From contig RCZF01000006.1 of the NCBI GenBank assembly GCA_006438735.1, positions 1 to 64,000 on the forward strand: a stretch of 64,000 bases of DNA, in the 5' to 3' direction. Within the stretch, counting starts at the first letter, position 1; the number at the start of each line of letters is the position of its first letter. Position numbers and translations under genes: made by a program. The DNA comes from Sphingomonas koreensis. GTDB lineage: Bacteria; Pseudomonadota; Alphaproteobacteria; Sphingomonadales; Sphingomonadaceae. This document shows, in pieces, positions 26,731 to 34,641 of the stretch. Under the pieces are notes generated by a model. That model searched no databases and was not told where the DNA came from. It saw only the letters and a list, made by a program, of their open reading frames with translations.

Positions 26731-27324
26731 TTAGCTACCCTTGCGCCCTTGCAGCAGCATGTCGAACGCCAGCTCGCGGGCCTTGTCGCGGGGAAGCCCG
26801 AGCGCGCGCGCCATCGGCCCGCCGAGCAGCGCGTCGCCCAGCGCCATCAGCACCAGTTGCAGCGTCTCCTCATGGATCGGCCGCTCGGTGCCGGGGTGCC
26901 CCTCGGCCAGTTCATCGACAAGATCGTGAATTGCGGTGAGAATCGGATCGAGCGCGTCTTCGTTGCCCGACAGGATCATCCAGCTGGCGAGCGCGCCGGC
27001 GCCGCCGGTGCCGAACGCATCGAAGGTCAGTTCGACGACCTCGCGCGGGTCCTGATTGCCGGCCCGCGCCTCGAGCACGGCTTCACGAATCGTCGAGGTG
27101 ATATAGCCGGCCATCCGCGCAAACAGCGCCTTTTGCAGTCCGGCGGCCGAGCCGAAATGGTGCAGCAGATTGGCGTGCGTCCGCCCGATCCGCGCGGCGA
27201 CGGCCTTGAGCGTCACCGCCTGCGGCCCCGATTCGATCAGCAGCGTGCGCGCCGCCTCCAGCGCGGCGTCGCGCGATTCCTCCGGGCTCATCCGGCGACG
27301 GGCGGCGAGAGCAGTTGCGACCAT
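26731..27324 (-). CDS. TetR-family transcriptional regulator
   Basis: 197 residues from ATG 27324. The helix-turn-helix is VTLKAVAARIGRTHANLLHHFGSAAGLQ, with the variant LLHHFG in place of the usual YYHF. The C-terminal domain is not recognisable as a known ligand class. It lies between the GNAT acetyltransferase and obgE genes on the same strand. Its target is not evident, since no divergent gene adjoins it. Confidence 0.85.
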   Translation of the reverse strand: MVATALAARRRMSPEESRDAALEAARTLLIESGPQAVTLKAVAARIGRTHANLLHHFGSAAGLQKALFARMAGYITSTIREAVLEARAGNQDPREVVELTFDAFGTGGAGALASWMILSGNEDALDPILTAIHDLVDELAEGHPGTERPIHEETLQLVLMALGDALLGGPMARALGLPRDKARELAFDMLLQGRKGS

Positions 27325-27406
27325 GCTTTCGTCTCTCGACGGAATCGCACGCGAGATCAAGGTGAGGGGCATCGGCGTCCGCCGTTCGCCGTCCGCGCAA
27401 GCCTGT

Positions 27407-27494
27407 CGTCATCCCCGCGAAGGCGGGGACACATCTCCTTCGCTGTGGCCTTGGAGAATCCAGAAGATGGGTTCCCGCCTTCGCGGGAATGACG
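27407..27494. repeat. Palindromic repeat, family D (CGTCATCCCCGCGAAGGCGGG type)
   Basis: The ends CGTCATCCCCGCGAAGGCGGG and CCCGCCTTCGCGGGAATGACG form an outer stem around a variable middle with GATGGGTTCC. The same family is at 44987-45076 and 59071-59159. Here it occupies the gap between the GNAT and TetR genes. Confidence 0.9.
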
Positions 27495-27502
27495 ATGGGG
27501 CC

Positions 27503-28054
27503 TCACGCCGCCATACGCACCGGGTCGTCGGTAGAGGCTTCCTCGTCCAGCGCCAGTTCGAACAGCGCGCACGGTGCTTCGCCGCCGCGCGCCGTCGAAT
27601 GGCGGGGCTCGATGCCGACTTGCCGGAACCCCAGCTTCGCCAGCACCCGGCCCGACGCCGGGTTGTCGACGAAATGGCCGGAATGAAGCCGCTTCAGCCC
27701 CAGCGACCGCGCGATCTCGATCATCTGCCGGCCAGCCTCGGTCGCATAGCCGCGCCCCCAGGCGGCCGGCGTCAGCCAATAGCCGAGCTCGTGCGCGCCG
27801 TCCTCGCGGCGTTCGATGCCGATGCCGCCAACGATCTCGGCGCCGTCGCCTTCGCGCGCGACGATCAGGAAGTCGGGCTGCGCCGATCCGCGCGGCCGGG
27901 CCAGAAACGCCTCGGCGTCGCCCAGCGCATAGGGCCAAGGCGCACGAGACAGCTTGCTGACCACCGCTTCATGGCCGATCGCCTCGGACAGCGCGCGCGC
28001 ATCCTCGGGCCAGCCGGGCCGCAGCGTCAGTCTCTTGGTACGGGCGAACATCAT
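27503..28054 (-). CDS. GNAT-family N-acetyltransferase (RimJ/RimL type)
   Basis: 183 residues from ATG 28054, with AGGAG five bases upstream. The GNAT fold is shown by LTLRPGWPEDARALSEAIG, the acetyl-CoA loop WGRGYATEAGRQMIEIA and a C-terminal NPASGRVLAKLGFRQVG. RimJ/L relatives acetylate ribosomal protein N-termini, but many members act on small molecules or antibiotics; the substrate here is unknown. It lies downstream of the rpmA terminator, so it is likely transcribed separately from the ribosomal genes. Confidence 0.88.
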   Translation of the reverse strand: MMFARTKRLTLRPGWPEDARALSEAIGHEAVVSKLSRAPWPYALGDAEAFLARPRGSAQPDFLIVAREGDGAEIVGGIGIERREDGAHELGYWLTPAAWGRGYATEAGRQMIEIARSLGLKRLHSGHFVDNPASGRVLAKLGFRQVGIEPRHSTARGGEAPCALFELALDEEASTDDPVRMAA

Positions 28055-28132
28055 ACGCTCTCCTCACGCTTTTGAGCCGCCCCATGACGCGCCCCCGTGA
28101 CGCGCGTGAGACAGATCGAAGGAGGGAGCATG

Positions 28133-28166
28133 AAAAAAGGGAGCCGGAACGATCCGTCTCCCTTTT
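28133..28166 (-). terminator. Intrinsic terminator after rplU-rpmA
   Basis: On the minus strand AAAAGGGAG and CTCCCTTTT pair, with a further CGGA/TCCG pair inside a four-base loop, and the stem is followed by a run of six T. It lies 63 bases after the rpmA stop and is the clearest rho-independent terminator in the window. Confidence 0.85.
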
Positions 28167-28228
28167 GTGGCTGGTTCTTCGCAGAACCCCGGATCGCCCT
28201 GGTGGGCAACCCGGTTGGTCGCCCGATG

Positions 28229-28498
28229 TTATTCGGCTGCCGCCATAATCTCGTTTACCGAGCAGAACTTTCGGCCAAGCTTGCCTTGGTGAAAGGTCAC
28301 GCGGCCTTCGACGAGCGCGAACAGCGTGTGATCCTTGCCGATGCCGACATTGGTGCCCGGATAGAATTTGGTGCCGCGTTGACGCACGAGAATGTTGCCC
28401 GGAATGGCGATTTCGCCACCGAACTTCTTCACGCCGAGACGACGACCGGCCGAATCGCGACCGTTGCGCGACGAGCCGCCTGCTTTCTTATGTGCCAT
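28229..28498 (-). CDS. rpmA: 50S ribosomal protein L27
   Basis: 89 residues beginning [20 protein letters not shown], the standard L27 N-terminus that reaches the peptidyl-transferase centre, followed by LGVKKFGGE and [14 protein letters not shown]. There is no Firmicutes-type N-terminal extension. The gene follows rplU by about 20 bases and is closed by a strong terminator. Confidence 0.98.
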   Translation of the reverse strand: MAHKKAGGSSRNGRDSAGRRLGVKKFGGEIAIPGNILVRQRGTKFYPGTNVGIGKDHTLFALVEGRVTFHQGKLGRKFCSVNEIMAAAE

Positions 28499-28517
28499 TT
28501 GCTATGCTCCTCGTGTC

Positions 28518-28895
28518 TCAGGCTTCGGCGGCCGGGGCGCTACCCTCGGCGTCGGCCTTGGCGGCAGCCTTTTTGGGCGCGGCCTTCTTCTTTTCTTCGC
28601 TGCCGATCGCGGTGATCTGCAGGATCGTGTGCTGCTGACGATGGCCGTTCTTGCGGCGATAATTGTGCCGGCGGCGCTTCTTGAAGACGATGACCTTGTC
28701 GGCCTTCGCCTGCGCGATGATCTCGGCGCCGACCGTCAGGCCCTCGACCGACTTCAGGTCGCCGCCTTCGCCTGCAAGCAGAACGTCGCCCAGGGTGATC
28801 TTGTCACCGGCTTCGCCGCCGATCTTCTCGACGACGATTTTGTCTCCAGCGGCAACGCGATACTGCTTGCCGCCTGTGCGCACGATAGCGAACAT
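28518..28895 (-). CDS. rplU: 50S ribosomal protein L21 with alanine/lysine tail
   Basis: 125 residues from ATG 28895 ([19 protein letters not shown]). The L21 core ends near [16 protein letters not shown] (about residue 100). A low-complexity C-terminal tail follows ([17 protein letters not shown]), common in sphingomonads and probably exposed on the ribosome. It is first gene of the rplU-rpmA unit. Confidence 0.97.
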   Translation of the reverse strand: MFAIVRTGGKQYRVAAGDKIVVEKIGGEAGDKITLGDVLLAGEGGDLKSVEGLTVGAEIIAQAKADKVIVFKKRRRHNYRRKNGHRQQHTILQITAIGSEEKKKAAPKKAAAKADAEGSAPAAEA

Positions 28896-28958
28896 GGCCC
28901 TCATCACTTTCCAAATGCATATACCCGCGCAGGACGAGTCCCGGCGGGAAAGACGGCT

Positions 28959-28987
28959 CGCCTAAGCGACGAGGGTGATTCTGTCAA
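28959..28987 (-). promoter_or_regulatory. Candidate promoter for rplU-rpmA
   Basis: The minus strand has a perfect -35 TTGACA (28982-28987) and, after 17 bases, TAGGCG (28959-28964) as a poor -10. The perfect -35 and spacing support it, but the weak -10 keeps confidence low. The leader to rplU would be about 55 bases. Confidence 0.4.
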
Positions 28988-29093
28988 CAATGCGCAGCGC
29001 CCGATCGTTGGGGCGCATGCGCGAAGCGATAGGCAGCGTGGGTTTTTTGCCATAGCATCGGCTCAACCCGTTTCCCGCATGGAGGTTTCCCGC

Positions 29094-29594
29094 ATGATCC
29101 CGCTGCTCGCCGCGCTGTTGCTTACGGCGCAGGTCACGCCGTCCTCGCAAACGACGCCGACCCCGCCGCTGCCGCCGGCCAATCCGGTGCCCTATAGCGA
29201 GCCCGATGTCGCCAATGTGATGACGCCGATCAACGCGATGTTCGCCGGCCTGGCCGCGCACGACGCCGCGGCGATCGCCGCGCAGGTCCGCCCAGAAGGC
29301 GGCGCGACGGTAGCGATCGAGAATGCCGACGGCAGCCGCAAGATCGAGCATATGAGCTGGGCCGAGTTCACCGCGGGCATCAAGCCCAGCGCGCAGCAAT
29401 TTGAAGAGCGGCTGACCGATCCTGCCGTCGAGGTCGATGGCGACATCGCGATGGCGTGGAGCCCGTACGTTTTCTACCTCGATGGCAAGGCGCATCACTG
29501 CGGCATGGATCACTTCGATCTGATCCGCGAGAACGATGCCTGGAAAGTGCTCAACGTCACCTGGTCGCAGCGCACGACGGGGTGTGGTGCGTGA
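29094..29594 (+). CDS. Secreted NTF2/SnoaL-like protein
   Basis: 166 residues from ATG 29094, which has GGAGG eight bases upstream; another ATG at 29079 lacks a site. A short signal peptide ([18 protein letters not shown]) is followed by a Pro/Thr linker and an NTF2-like fold: [34 protein letters not shown] strands and [17 protein letters not shown], the hallmark closing strand. Such proteins often bind or isomerise small molecules; no function is assignable. It is probably periplasmic and stands alone on the plus strand. Confidence 0.8.
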   Translation: MIPLLAALLLTAQVTPSSQTTPTPPLPPANPVPYSEPDVANVMTPINAMFAGLAAHDAAAIAAQVRPEGGATVAIENADGSRKIEHMSWAEFTAGIKPSAQQFEERLTDPAVEVDGDIAMAWSPYVFYLDGKAHHCGMDHFDLIRENDAWKVLNVTWSQRTTGCGA

Positions 29595-29687
29595 TCGCCG
29601 CTTTCCTACAAGACCCGATCCGGGTTAGGGCAATCGCATGATCCGACGTTCGATTCGTGACCGCGCCGCACCGACGGCGGTCACGCC

Positions 29688-29733
29688 GCCCTCGGCAAAA
29701 CCGTGCGACACTCTCCACTTTCTCCACTTCACC
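29688..29733. repeat. Dispersed leader repeat, family E
   Basis: GCGACACTCTCCACTTTCTCCACTTCACC (29 bases, here split as GCGACACTCTCCACT and TTCTCCACTTCACC), with flanking CCCTCGGC-AAACC, recurs inverted at 34392-34437. Both copies lie directly before a start codon, 11 bases before the carboxylase gene here and 17 before sufS there. It is not strongly self-complementary. Confidence 0.75.
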
Positions 29734-29744
29734 GGCGCGAACGC

Positions 29745-31673
29745 ATGCTGAAATCGCTGCTGATCGCCAATCGCGGCGAGATCGCCTGCCGCGTCATCCG
29801 CACCGCGCGCAAGATGGGCGTCCGCACCGTCGCGGTCTATTCTGACGCCGACGCCAAGGCGCTCCACGTCCGCCAGGCCGACGAGGCGGTGCATATCGGG
29901 CCGAGCCCGGCGCGCGAAAGCTATCTGTGCGGCGACAAGATCATCGCCGCGGCCAAAGCAACAGGCGCCGAAGCGATCCATCCTGGTTATGGATTTCTTT
30001 CGGAAAACGCCGATTTCGCACAAAGCGTGATCGATGCCGGCCTGATCTGGGTCGGCCCAAAGCCCGCCAGTATCCGCGCGATGGGCCTCAAGGACGCCGC
30101 CAAGGAACGGATGATCGCCGCCGGTGTGCCGGTGACGCCGGGCTATCTTGGCGCGGGTCAGGCGCCCGATCGGCTCAAGGCCGAGGCGGACGCGATCGGT
30201 TATCCGGTGCTCATCAAGGCGGTCGCCGGCGGCGGCGGCAAGGGCATGCGCCGCGTCGATGCGGCGGACGATTTCCTCGACGCGCTGGTGTCGTGCCAGC
30301 GCGAGGCGGCGAGTTCGTTCGGCAACACCCAAGTGCTGATCGAGAAATACATCCTCTCGCCGCGGCACATCGAGGTGCAGGTGTTCGGCGACAGCCAGGG
30401 CAACGTCGTCCATCTGTTCGAGCGCGATTGCTCGCTCCAGCGCCGCCACCAGAAGGTGATCGAGGAAGCCCCCGCGCCAGGCATGGACTCGGACACCCGC
30501 GAGGCGGTGTGCGCGGCGGCGGTCCGTGCCGCGAAAGCTGTCGACTACGAAGGCGCTGGCACGATCGAATTCATCGCAGACGCCAGCGAGGGCCTGAAGG
30601 CCGACCGCATCTGGTTCATGGAAATGAACACGCGGCTGCAGGTCGAGCATCCGGTGACCGAGGAGATCACCGGGCAGGACTTGGTCGAGTGGCAATTGCG
30701 GGTGGCGAGCGGGGAGGCGCTGCCCAAGCGTCAGGACGAACTGTCGATCAACGGCTGGGCGATGGAAGCGCGGCTGTATGCGGAGGACCCGGCGAAAGGG
30801 TTTTTGCCGAGCACGGGGCGGCTCGAAATCTTTCGGGAGCATCGTGACGTACGCTTGGAAACCGGCGTTTACGAAGGCGCGGAAATTACCGGATTCTACG
30901 ATCCGATGATCGCCAAGATCGTCGTCCATGCCGCCGATCGCGCAGCAGCGTGCGTGGCACTGGCAGCTGCCTGCTCGTCAACCGACATCTTCCCCGTTAA
31001 AACCAACGCGCCATTTCTTTGGCGTGCGCTCGACGACGAAGATTTCCGCGCAGGCCGCATCGACACGGGGTTTATCGCCGCCAAGGGGGAAGCCCTGCTA
31101 CCCCCAGGTGAGCCCAGCGAGGACATGATAAAGCAGGCGGCAGCGGCCGTGCTCGTCCAGGAATATTATGGCGAGCCGACGATGTTGTCGTTCTGGGACG
31201 ACGATCTTTTATCGCAACCTCAGCCCGATCCCTGGCGCGGTGCACTCGGGTTCAGATTAAATCGCGGACCCAATCGCAAAGTTTCCGTCGCTGTAGAAGG
31301 GCAGGTCTACCAAACCGAGTTGCCCGAAGACTGGGCAAGCAAGCCGGTCATGGGCGAGCCTGTCGCTAATGGCGTTGCCGTCAACGACGATGGGCTGTCT
31401 TTCTTAGCTGCCTTGCCGCGTTTTTCCGGCGCATCGGCGGGCGCCGCAGCGGACGGTGCGATCCTGTCGCCGATGCCGGGGCGGATCATCGCGGTCGATG
31501 TGGCGGCCGGCGACACGGTGACCAAAGGCCAGAAGCTCGTCACGCTCGAGGCGATGAAAATGGAGCACACGCTGACCGCGCCGTTCGCCGGCACCGTGGC
31601 CGAGCTCGATGCGCAGGAAGGCGGTCAGGTCAGCGAAGGCAAGATGCTGGTGCGCGTGGAGCGGGCGGACTGA
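29745..31673 (+). CDS. Biotin-dependent acyl-CoA carboxylase alpha subunit (methylcrotonyl-CoA type)
   Basis: 642 residues from ATG 29745. The biotin carboxylase domain covers residues 1-445 (LLIANRGEIACRVIRTA, ATP-grasp loop AGGGGKGMR, EMNTRLQVEHPVTE). A central BT domain follows, and the biotinyl domain at the C-terminus has the lysine in LEAMKMEHTL. The length suits methylcrotonyl- or acetyl/propionyl-CoA carboxylases; the leucine-degradation form is likeliest, since a MaoC hydratase follows, but the carboxyltransferase partner is not in the window. Codons from about 30840 to 31400 use more A/T-ending forms than the flanks. Confidence 0.85.
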   Translation: MLKSLLIANRGEIACRVIRTARKMGVRTVAVYSDADAKALHVRQADEAVHIGPSPARESYLCGDKIIAAAKATGAEAIHPGYGFLSENADFAQSVIDAGLIWVGPKPASIRAMGLKDAAKERMIAAGVPVTPGYLGAGQAPDRLKAEADAIGYPVLIKAVAGGGGKGMRRVDAADDFLDALVSCQREAASSFGNTQVLIEKYILSPRHIEVQVFGDSQGNVVHLFERDCSLQRRHQKVIEEAPAPGMDSDTREAVCAAAVRAAKAVDYEGAGTIEFIADASEGLKADRIWFMEMNTRLQVEHPVTEEITGQDLVEWQLRVASGEALPKRQDELSINGWAMEARLYAEDPAKGFLPSTGRLEIFREHRDVRLETGVYEGAEITGFYDPMIAKIVVHAADRAAACVALAAACSSTDIFPVKTNAPFLWRALDDEDFRAGRIDTGFIAAKGEALLPPGEPSEDMIKQAAAAVLVQEYYGEPTMLSFWDDDLLSQPQPDPWRGALGFRLNRGPNRKVSVAVEGQVYQTELPEDWASKPVMGEPVANGVAVNDDGLSFLAALPRFSGASAGAAADGAILSPMPGRIIAVDVAAGDTVTKGQKLVTLEAMKMEHTLTAPFAGTVAELDAQEGGQVSEGKMLVRVERAD

Positions 31674-31680
31674 CCTGCGG

Positions 31681-31789
31681 CACCTCCCCGGCGAAGGCCG
31701 GGGCCCAGGTGGTAAAGCGAGAATGTTGAAGTGCAGCGCGCGCCAGTGCGCCGCTGCGCAACTGGACCCCGGCTTTCGCCGGGGAGGTG
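31681..31789. repeat. Intercistronic palindrome, family F
   Basis: CACCTCCCCGGCGAAGGCCGGGG at one end pairs with CCCCGGCTTTCGCCGGGGAGGTG at the other, with a less paired middle (GCAGCGCGCGCCAGTGCGCC). It fills the gap between the carboxylase and the MaoC gene and ends one base before the GAGGAAAAGGG that serves as the latter's ribosome site. Confidence 0.85.
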
Positions 31790-31799
31790 AGGAAAAGGG

Positions 31800-32252
31800 A
31801 TGCCCGGCAAATTCTACGACGAATGGCAGATCGGCGAGGTGATCGAACATCCGCTGCGCCGCACGGTCACCGAGACCGACAACCTCCTCTTCACGACGAT
31901 GACGCACAATCCGCAGCCACTGCATCTCGACGCCGAGGCGGCCAAGGCCAGCGAATTCGGCCAGATCCTCGTCAACGGCACCTTCACCTTTGCGCTGATG
32001 GTGGGGCTCAGCGTCGGGGAGACGACGATGGGCACGCTGGTCGCCAATCTCGGCTACGACAAATTGGTGATGCCAAAGCCGGTGTTCATCGGCGATACGC
32101 TGCGCGCGACTAGCGAAGTGACCGATCTGCGCGAGAGCAAATCGCGGCCCGAGGCTGGTCTCGTCACCTGGCGGCACCGGATGCTCAACCAGCGCGACGA
32201 GGTGGTGTGCGAGTGTCTGCGCACGGCGTTGCTCAGGAAGTCTATACCGTAA
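31800..32252 (+). CDS. MaoC-family enoyl-CoA/mesaconyl-CoA hydratase
   Basis: 150 residues from ATG 31800, preceded by GAGGAAAAGGG. This is a hot-dog fold hydratase; the catalytic region [16 protein letters not shown] gives the conserved Asn/Asp-His pair, and [20 protein letters not shown] is the hydratase-2 helix. Members hydrate an acyl-CoA double bond; being downstream of a carboxylase alpha subunit suggests acyl-CoA catabolism. The 3' end overlaps sufA convergently by 11 bases. Confidence 0.87.
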   Translation: MPGKFYDEWQIGEVIEHPLRRTVTETDNLLFTTMTHNPQPLHLDAEAAKASEFGQILVNGTFTFALMVGLSVGETTMGTLVANLGYDKLVMPKPVFIGDTLRATSEVTDLRESKSRPEAGLVTWRHRMLNQRDEVVCECLRTALLRKSIP

Positions 32253-32598
32253 AGCTCTCGCCGCAGCCGCAGGCGCCTTTGGCGTTGGGGTTGTTGAAGG
32301 TGAAGCCGGTGGTGAAATCGTCCTCGACCCAGTCCATCGTCGAGCCGATCAGATAGAGCACCGACGCGCCGTCGACGAAGAAGCTGCCGCCGGGGGTTTC
32401 GATGCGCTCGTCCATCGGGTTGGCGACCGTCACGTAATCGACCGAATAAGCGAGGCCCGAACAGCCGCGGCGCGGGGTCGAGAGCTTGACGCCGATCGCG
32501 TCGGCGGGCGCCTTGGCCATCAGCTCGGCGACGCGCGCTTCGGCGCGCTCGGTGAGGATGACGGGGGCTGGGCGTTGTCGGAGTACGGTGTTGGTCAC
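32242..32598 (-). CDS. sufA: SUF-type A-family iron-sulfur scaffold/carrier
   Basis: 118 residues from GTG 32598. The HesB/IscA fold has the three conserved cysteines in RRGCSGLAY and the C-terminal GACGCGESF. It receives clusters from SufBCD and passes them to apoproteins. It is last in the suf operon, separated from sufT by a family C palindrome; the GGAGG of its start is formed where the repeat end joins the gene's leader. Confidence 0.9.
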   Translation of the reverse strand: MTNTVLRQRPAPVILTERAEARVAELMAKAPADAIGVKLSTPRRGCSGLAYSVDYVTVANPMDERIETPGGSFFVDGASVLYLIGSTMDWVEDDFTTGFTFNNPNAKGACGCGESFTV

Positions 32599-32608
32599 GA
32601 CAAAACCT

Positions 32609-32677
32609 CCGTTCGTGCTGAGCTTGTCGAAGCACGTGGACTTGGAACACGCCCTTCGACAGGCTCAGGGCGAACGG
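32609..32677. repeat. Palindromic repeat, family C, upstream of sufA
   Basis: CCGTTCGTGCTGAGCTTGTC to GACAGGCTCAGGGCGAACGG: the same ends and half-sites as 17544-17608 and 36461-36541. It fills most of the sufT-sufA gap. Confidence 0.9.
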
Positions 32678-32698
32678 GGAGATTTGGGGCCGTCCGCA

Positions 32699-33163
32699 TC
32701 ACAGCATGCCCAGTTCGAGCTTGGCGTCGTCGGACATTTTCTGAGGATCCCACGGCGGGTCCCACACCAGATTTACGTCGGCCGTCGCGATTCCGGGCAC
32801 CGAGCTGACGCGAAGCTCAACCTCGCCGGGCATCGATTCGGCGACCGGGCAATGCGGCGTCGTCAGCGTCATGTTGACTGCGGCGTGGCCGTCGTTGGTG
32901 ACTTCGACGCCGTAGATCAGCCCGAGATCGTAGATGTTGACCGGGATTTCGGGGTCGTAGATTTCCTTCAGCGCCTCAATCACCGCGGCCTGCAGCGCGC
33001 CACCCTCGCCTCCGACCGGATCGGCTACGGGCTGTTGCGAGAGAAACCCTTCGAGATAATCGCGCTTGCGGCCGAACGTTTCCGCCGCGCTTTCGACGCG
33101 CGCCTTGGGCGGCGCTTCGACGGCATCGACTTCCTCGACCGTGATCTTGCCTTGCTCGTTCAC
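32699..33163 (-). CDS. sufT: SUF-associated MIP18/DUF59 assembly factor (SufT)
   Basis: 154 residues from GTG 33163, whose start overlaps the sufS stop (GTGA). The C-terminal MIP18 domain carries IYDPEIPVNIYDLGLIYGVEV and LTTPHCPVAESMPGEVE, with the conserved Cys in TTPHCP. SufT proteins help mature [4Fe-4S] proteins when iron is short. The N-terminal 60 residues are an acidic, low-complexity extension. Confidence 0.9.
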   Translation of the reverse strand: MNEQGKITVEEVDAVEAPPKARVESAAETFGRKRDYLEGFLSQQPVADPVGGEGGALQAAVIEALKEIYDPEIPVNIYDLGLIYGVEVTNDGHAAVNMTLTTPHCPVAESMPGEVELRVSSVPGIATADVNLVWDPPWDPQKMSDDAKLELGML

Positions 33164-34374
33164 CCGAAGATCCTCGTTACTCGTTCAATACCCTTGACCA
33201 GCGCCGCGACGTCCTGCGCGCCGTTATAAACGCCGAAGCTCGCCCGCGCGGTAGCGGGGACGCCGAGCGCCTCCATTAAAGGCTGCGCGCAGTGATGCCC
33301 GGCGCGGATCGCGACCCGGCCTTCATCCAATATGGTGGCGACGTCGTGCGGATGAACCCCCTCGACCGCAAAGCTGACGATGCCGGCGGACTCCTCGGGG
33401 CCGAACACGGTGACGCTGTTGAGGCCGGCGAGCGCCGCGCGGGTTTCGCGGACCAGCGCGGTTTCGTGGGCGTGAATTCGCTCGAGACCGATCGACTCGA
33501 CATAATCGATCGCGGCGTGGAGGCCGACGACGCCGACGATGTGCGGCGTGCCCGCCTCGAACCGGCCGGGGGGCGGGGCGTAGGTTGTCTTTTCGAACGT
33601 GACGCGATCGATCATCGAGCCGCCGCCCTGGTAGGGGGGCATCGAGTCGAGAATGTCGGCGCGCGCCCACAGCACGCCGATGCCGGTCGGGCCGTAGAGC
33701 TTGTGGCCCGAGAAGACGTAGAAATCGCAGTCGAGGTCGGCGACATCGACGGGCAGGCGCGGGACCGCCTGACAGCCGTCGAGCAGCAGCTTCGCGCCGA
33801 CCGAATGGGCGAGCTCGGCCGCGCGCTTGGCGTCGAGCACCGAGCCGAGGACGTTCGAGACATGCGCCAGCGCGACCAGCTTGTGCGCGGGCGTCAGCAT
33901 CTCGGCCATCGCGTCGAGATCGATGCGGCCGTCCATCGTCAGCGGGATGACGTCGATCGCCGCGCCTATGCGCTCGGCGACCATCTGCCACGGGACGATG
34001 TTCGAATGGTGCTCGAGCGTCGAGAGCAGGATGCGGTCGCCGGCCTTGAGGTGAGTGCCGGCCCAGCTGTGCGCGACGAGGTTGATGCCTTCGGTGGCGC
34101 CGCGGACGAAGACGATCTCGTCGGGCGAGGGCGCGTGGAGGAAGGCGGCGACGCGCTTGCGGGCGGCTTCATAGGCGAGCGTCATATCGGCCGAGCGTTG
34201 ATAGACGCCGCGGTGGACGGTCGCATAGGTCTCGCCATAGGCGCGGGTGATCGCATCGACGACGGCCTGCGGCTTCTGCGCGGTTGCGGCGGTGTCGAGA
34301 TAGGCCCAGCCTTCGGGAATCGCCGGGAAATCGGCGAGCATGTCGAGCGGGCGATCGTCGAGGATCGTGGTCAT
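33160..34374 (-). CDS. sufS: Cysteine desulfurase SufS
   Basis: 404 residues from ATG 34374. This class V PLP enzyme removes sulfur from cysteine. It has the Schiff-base lysine in FSGHKLYGPTG, THRGVY-type loop ATVHRGVYQRS, the PLP-stacking histidine in LEHHSNIVPW and the persulfide cysteine in RAGHHCAQPLM (the type II SufS loop). A frame extension to 34494 reads through the family E repeat and is not a real N-terminus. It follows sufD, with a family B repeat between. Confidence 0.95.
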   Translation of the reverse strand: MTTILDDRPLDMLADFPAIPEGWAYLDTAATAQKPQAVVDAITRAYGETYATVHRGVYQRSADMTLAYEAARKRVAAFLHAPSPDEIVFVRGATEGINLVAHSWAGTHLKAGDRILLSTLEHHSNIVPWQMVAERIGAAIDVIPLTMDGRIDLDAMAEMLTPAHKLVALAHVSNVLGSVLDAKRAAELAHSVGAKLLLDGCQAVPRLPVDVADLDCDFYVFSGHKLYGPTGIGVLWARADILDSMPPYQGGGSMIDRVTFEKTTYAPPPGRFEAGTPHIVGVVGLHAAIDYVESIGLERIHAHETALVRETRAALAGLNSVTVFGPEESAGIVSFAVEGVHPHDVATILDEGRVAIRAGHHCAQPLMEALGVPATARASFGVYNGAQDVAALVKGIERVTRIFG

Positions 34375-34391
34375 GCCGCTGCCTCTGCCGG

Positions 34392-34437
34392 GGTGAAGTG
34401 GAGAAAGTGGAGAGTGTCGCGCGGGTTTGGCCGAGGG
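34392..34437. repeat. Dispersed leader repeat, family E (inverted copy), before sufS
   Basis: On the minus strand it repeats the block at 29688-29733, including 29 identical bases (from GCGACACTCTCC to CACTTCACC). It ends 17 bases before the sufS ATG. Confidence 0.75.
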
Positions 34438-34536
34438 GGTGTCAGCGGCCGGCGATTGCGGAGAAGCGCAACGCTGCCGAGCCAATGTGACCATTGCGCG
34501 AACAATGACATTGGAAATCCAACTTTTGAAGCGGCC

Positions 34537-34641
34537 TTCTCCCCTCCCGCTTGCGGGAGGGGCAGGGGGAGGGCCTGTTTCAGATACACGTCGGTCATTC
34601 GGACATGCCCTCCCCTGACCCCTCCCGCGAGCGGGAGGGGG
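34537..34641. repeat. Palindromic repeat, family B, containing the end of sufD
   Basis: CCCCTCCCGCTTGCGGGAGGGG and CCCCTCCCGCGAGCGGGAGGGG bound a spacer with GACATGCCCTCCCC; both blocks are self-complementary. It matches 6042-6146. The last 16 codons of sufD and its stop lie within this element. Confidence 0.9.

Noticed and set aside
28392..29093. Upstream part of a long plus frame leading into the NTF2-like gene
   Set aside because: It is antisense to rpmA and rplU; GGAGG before ATG 29094 and the signal peptide mark the true start.
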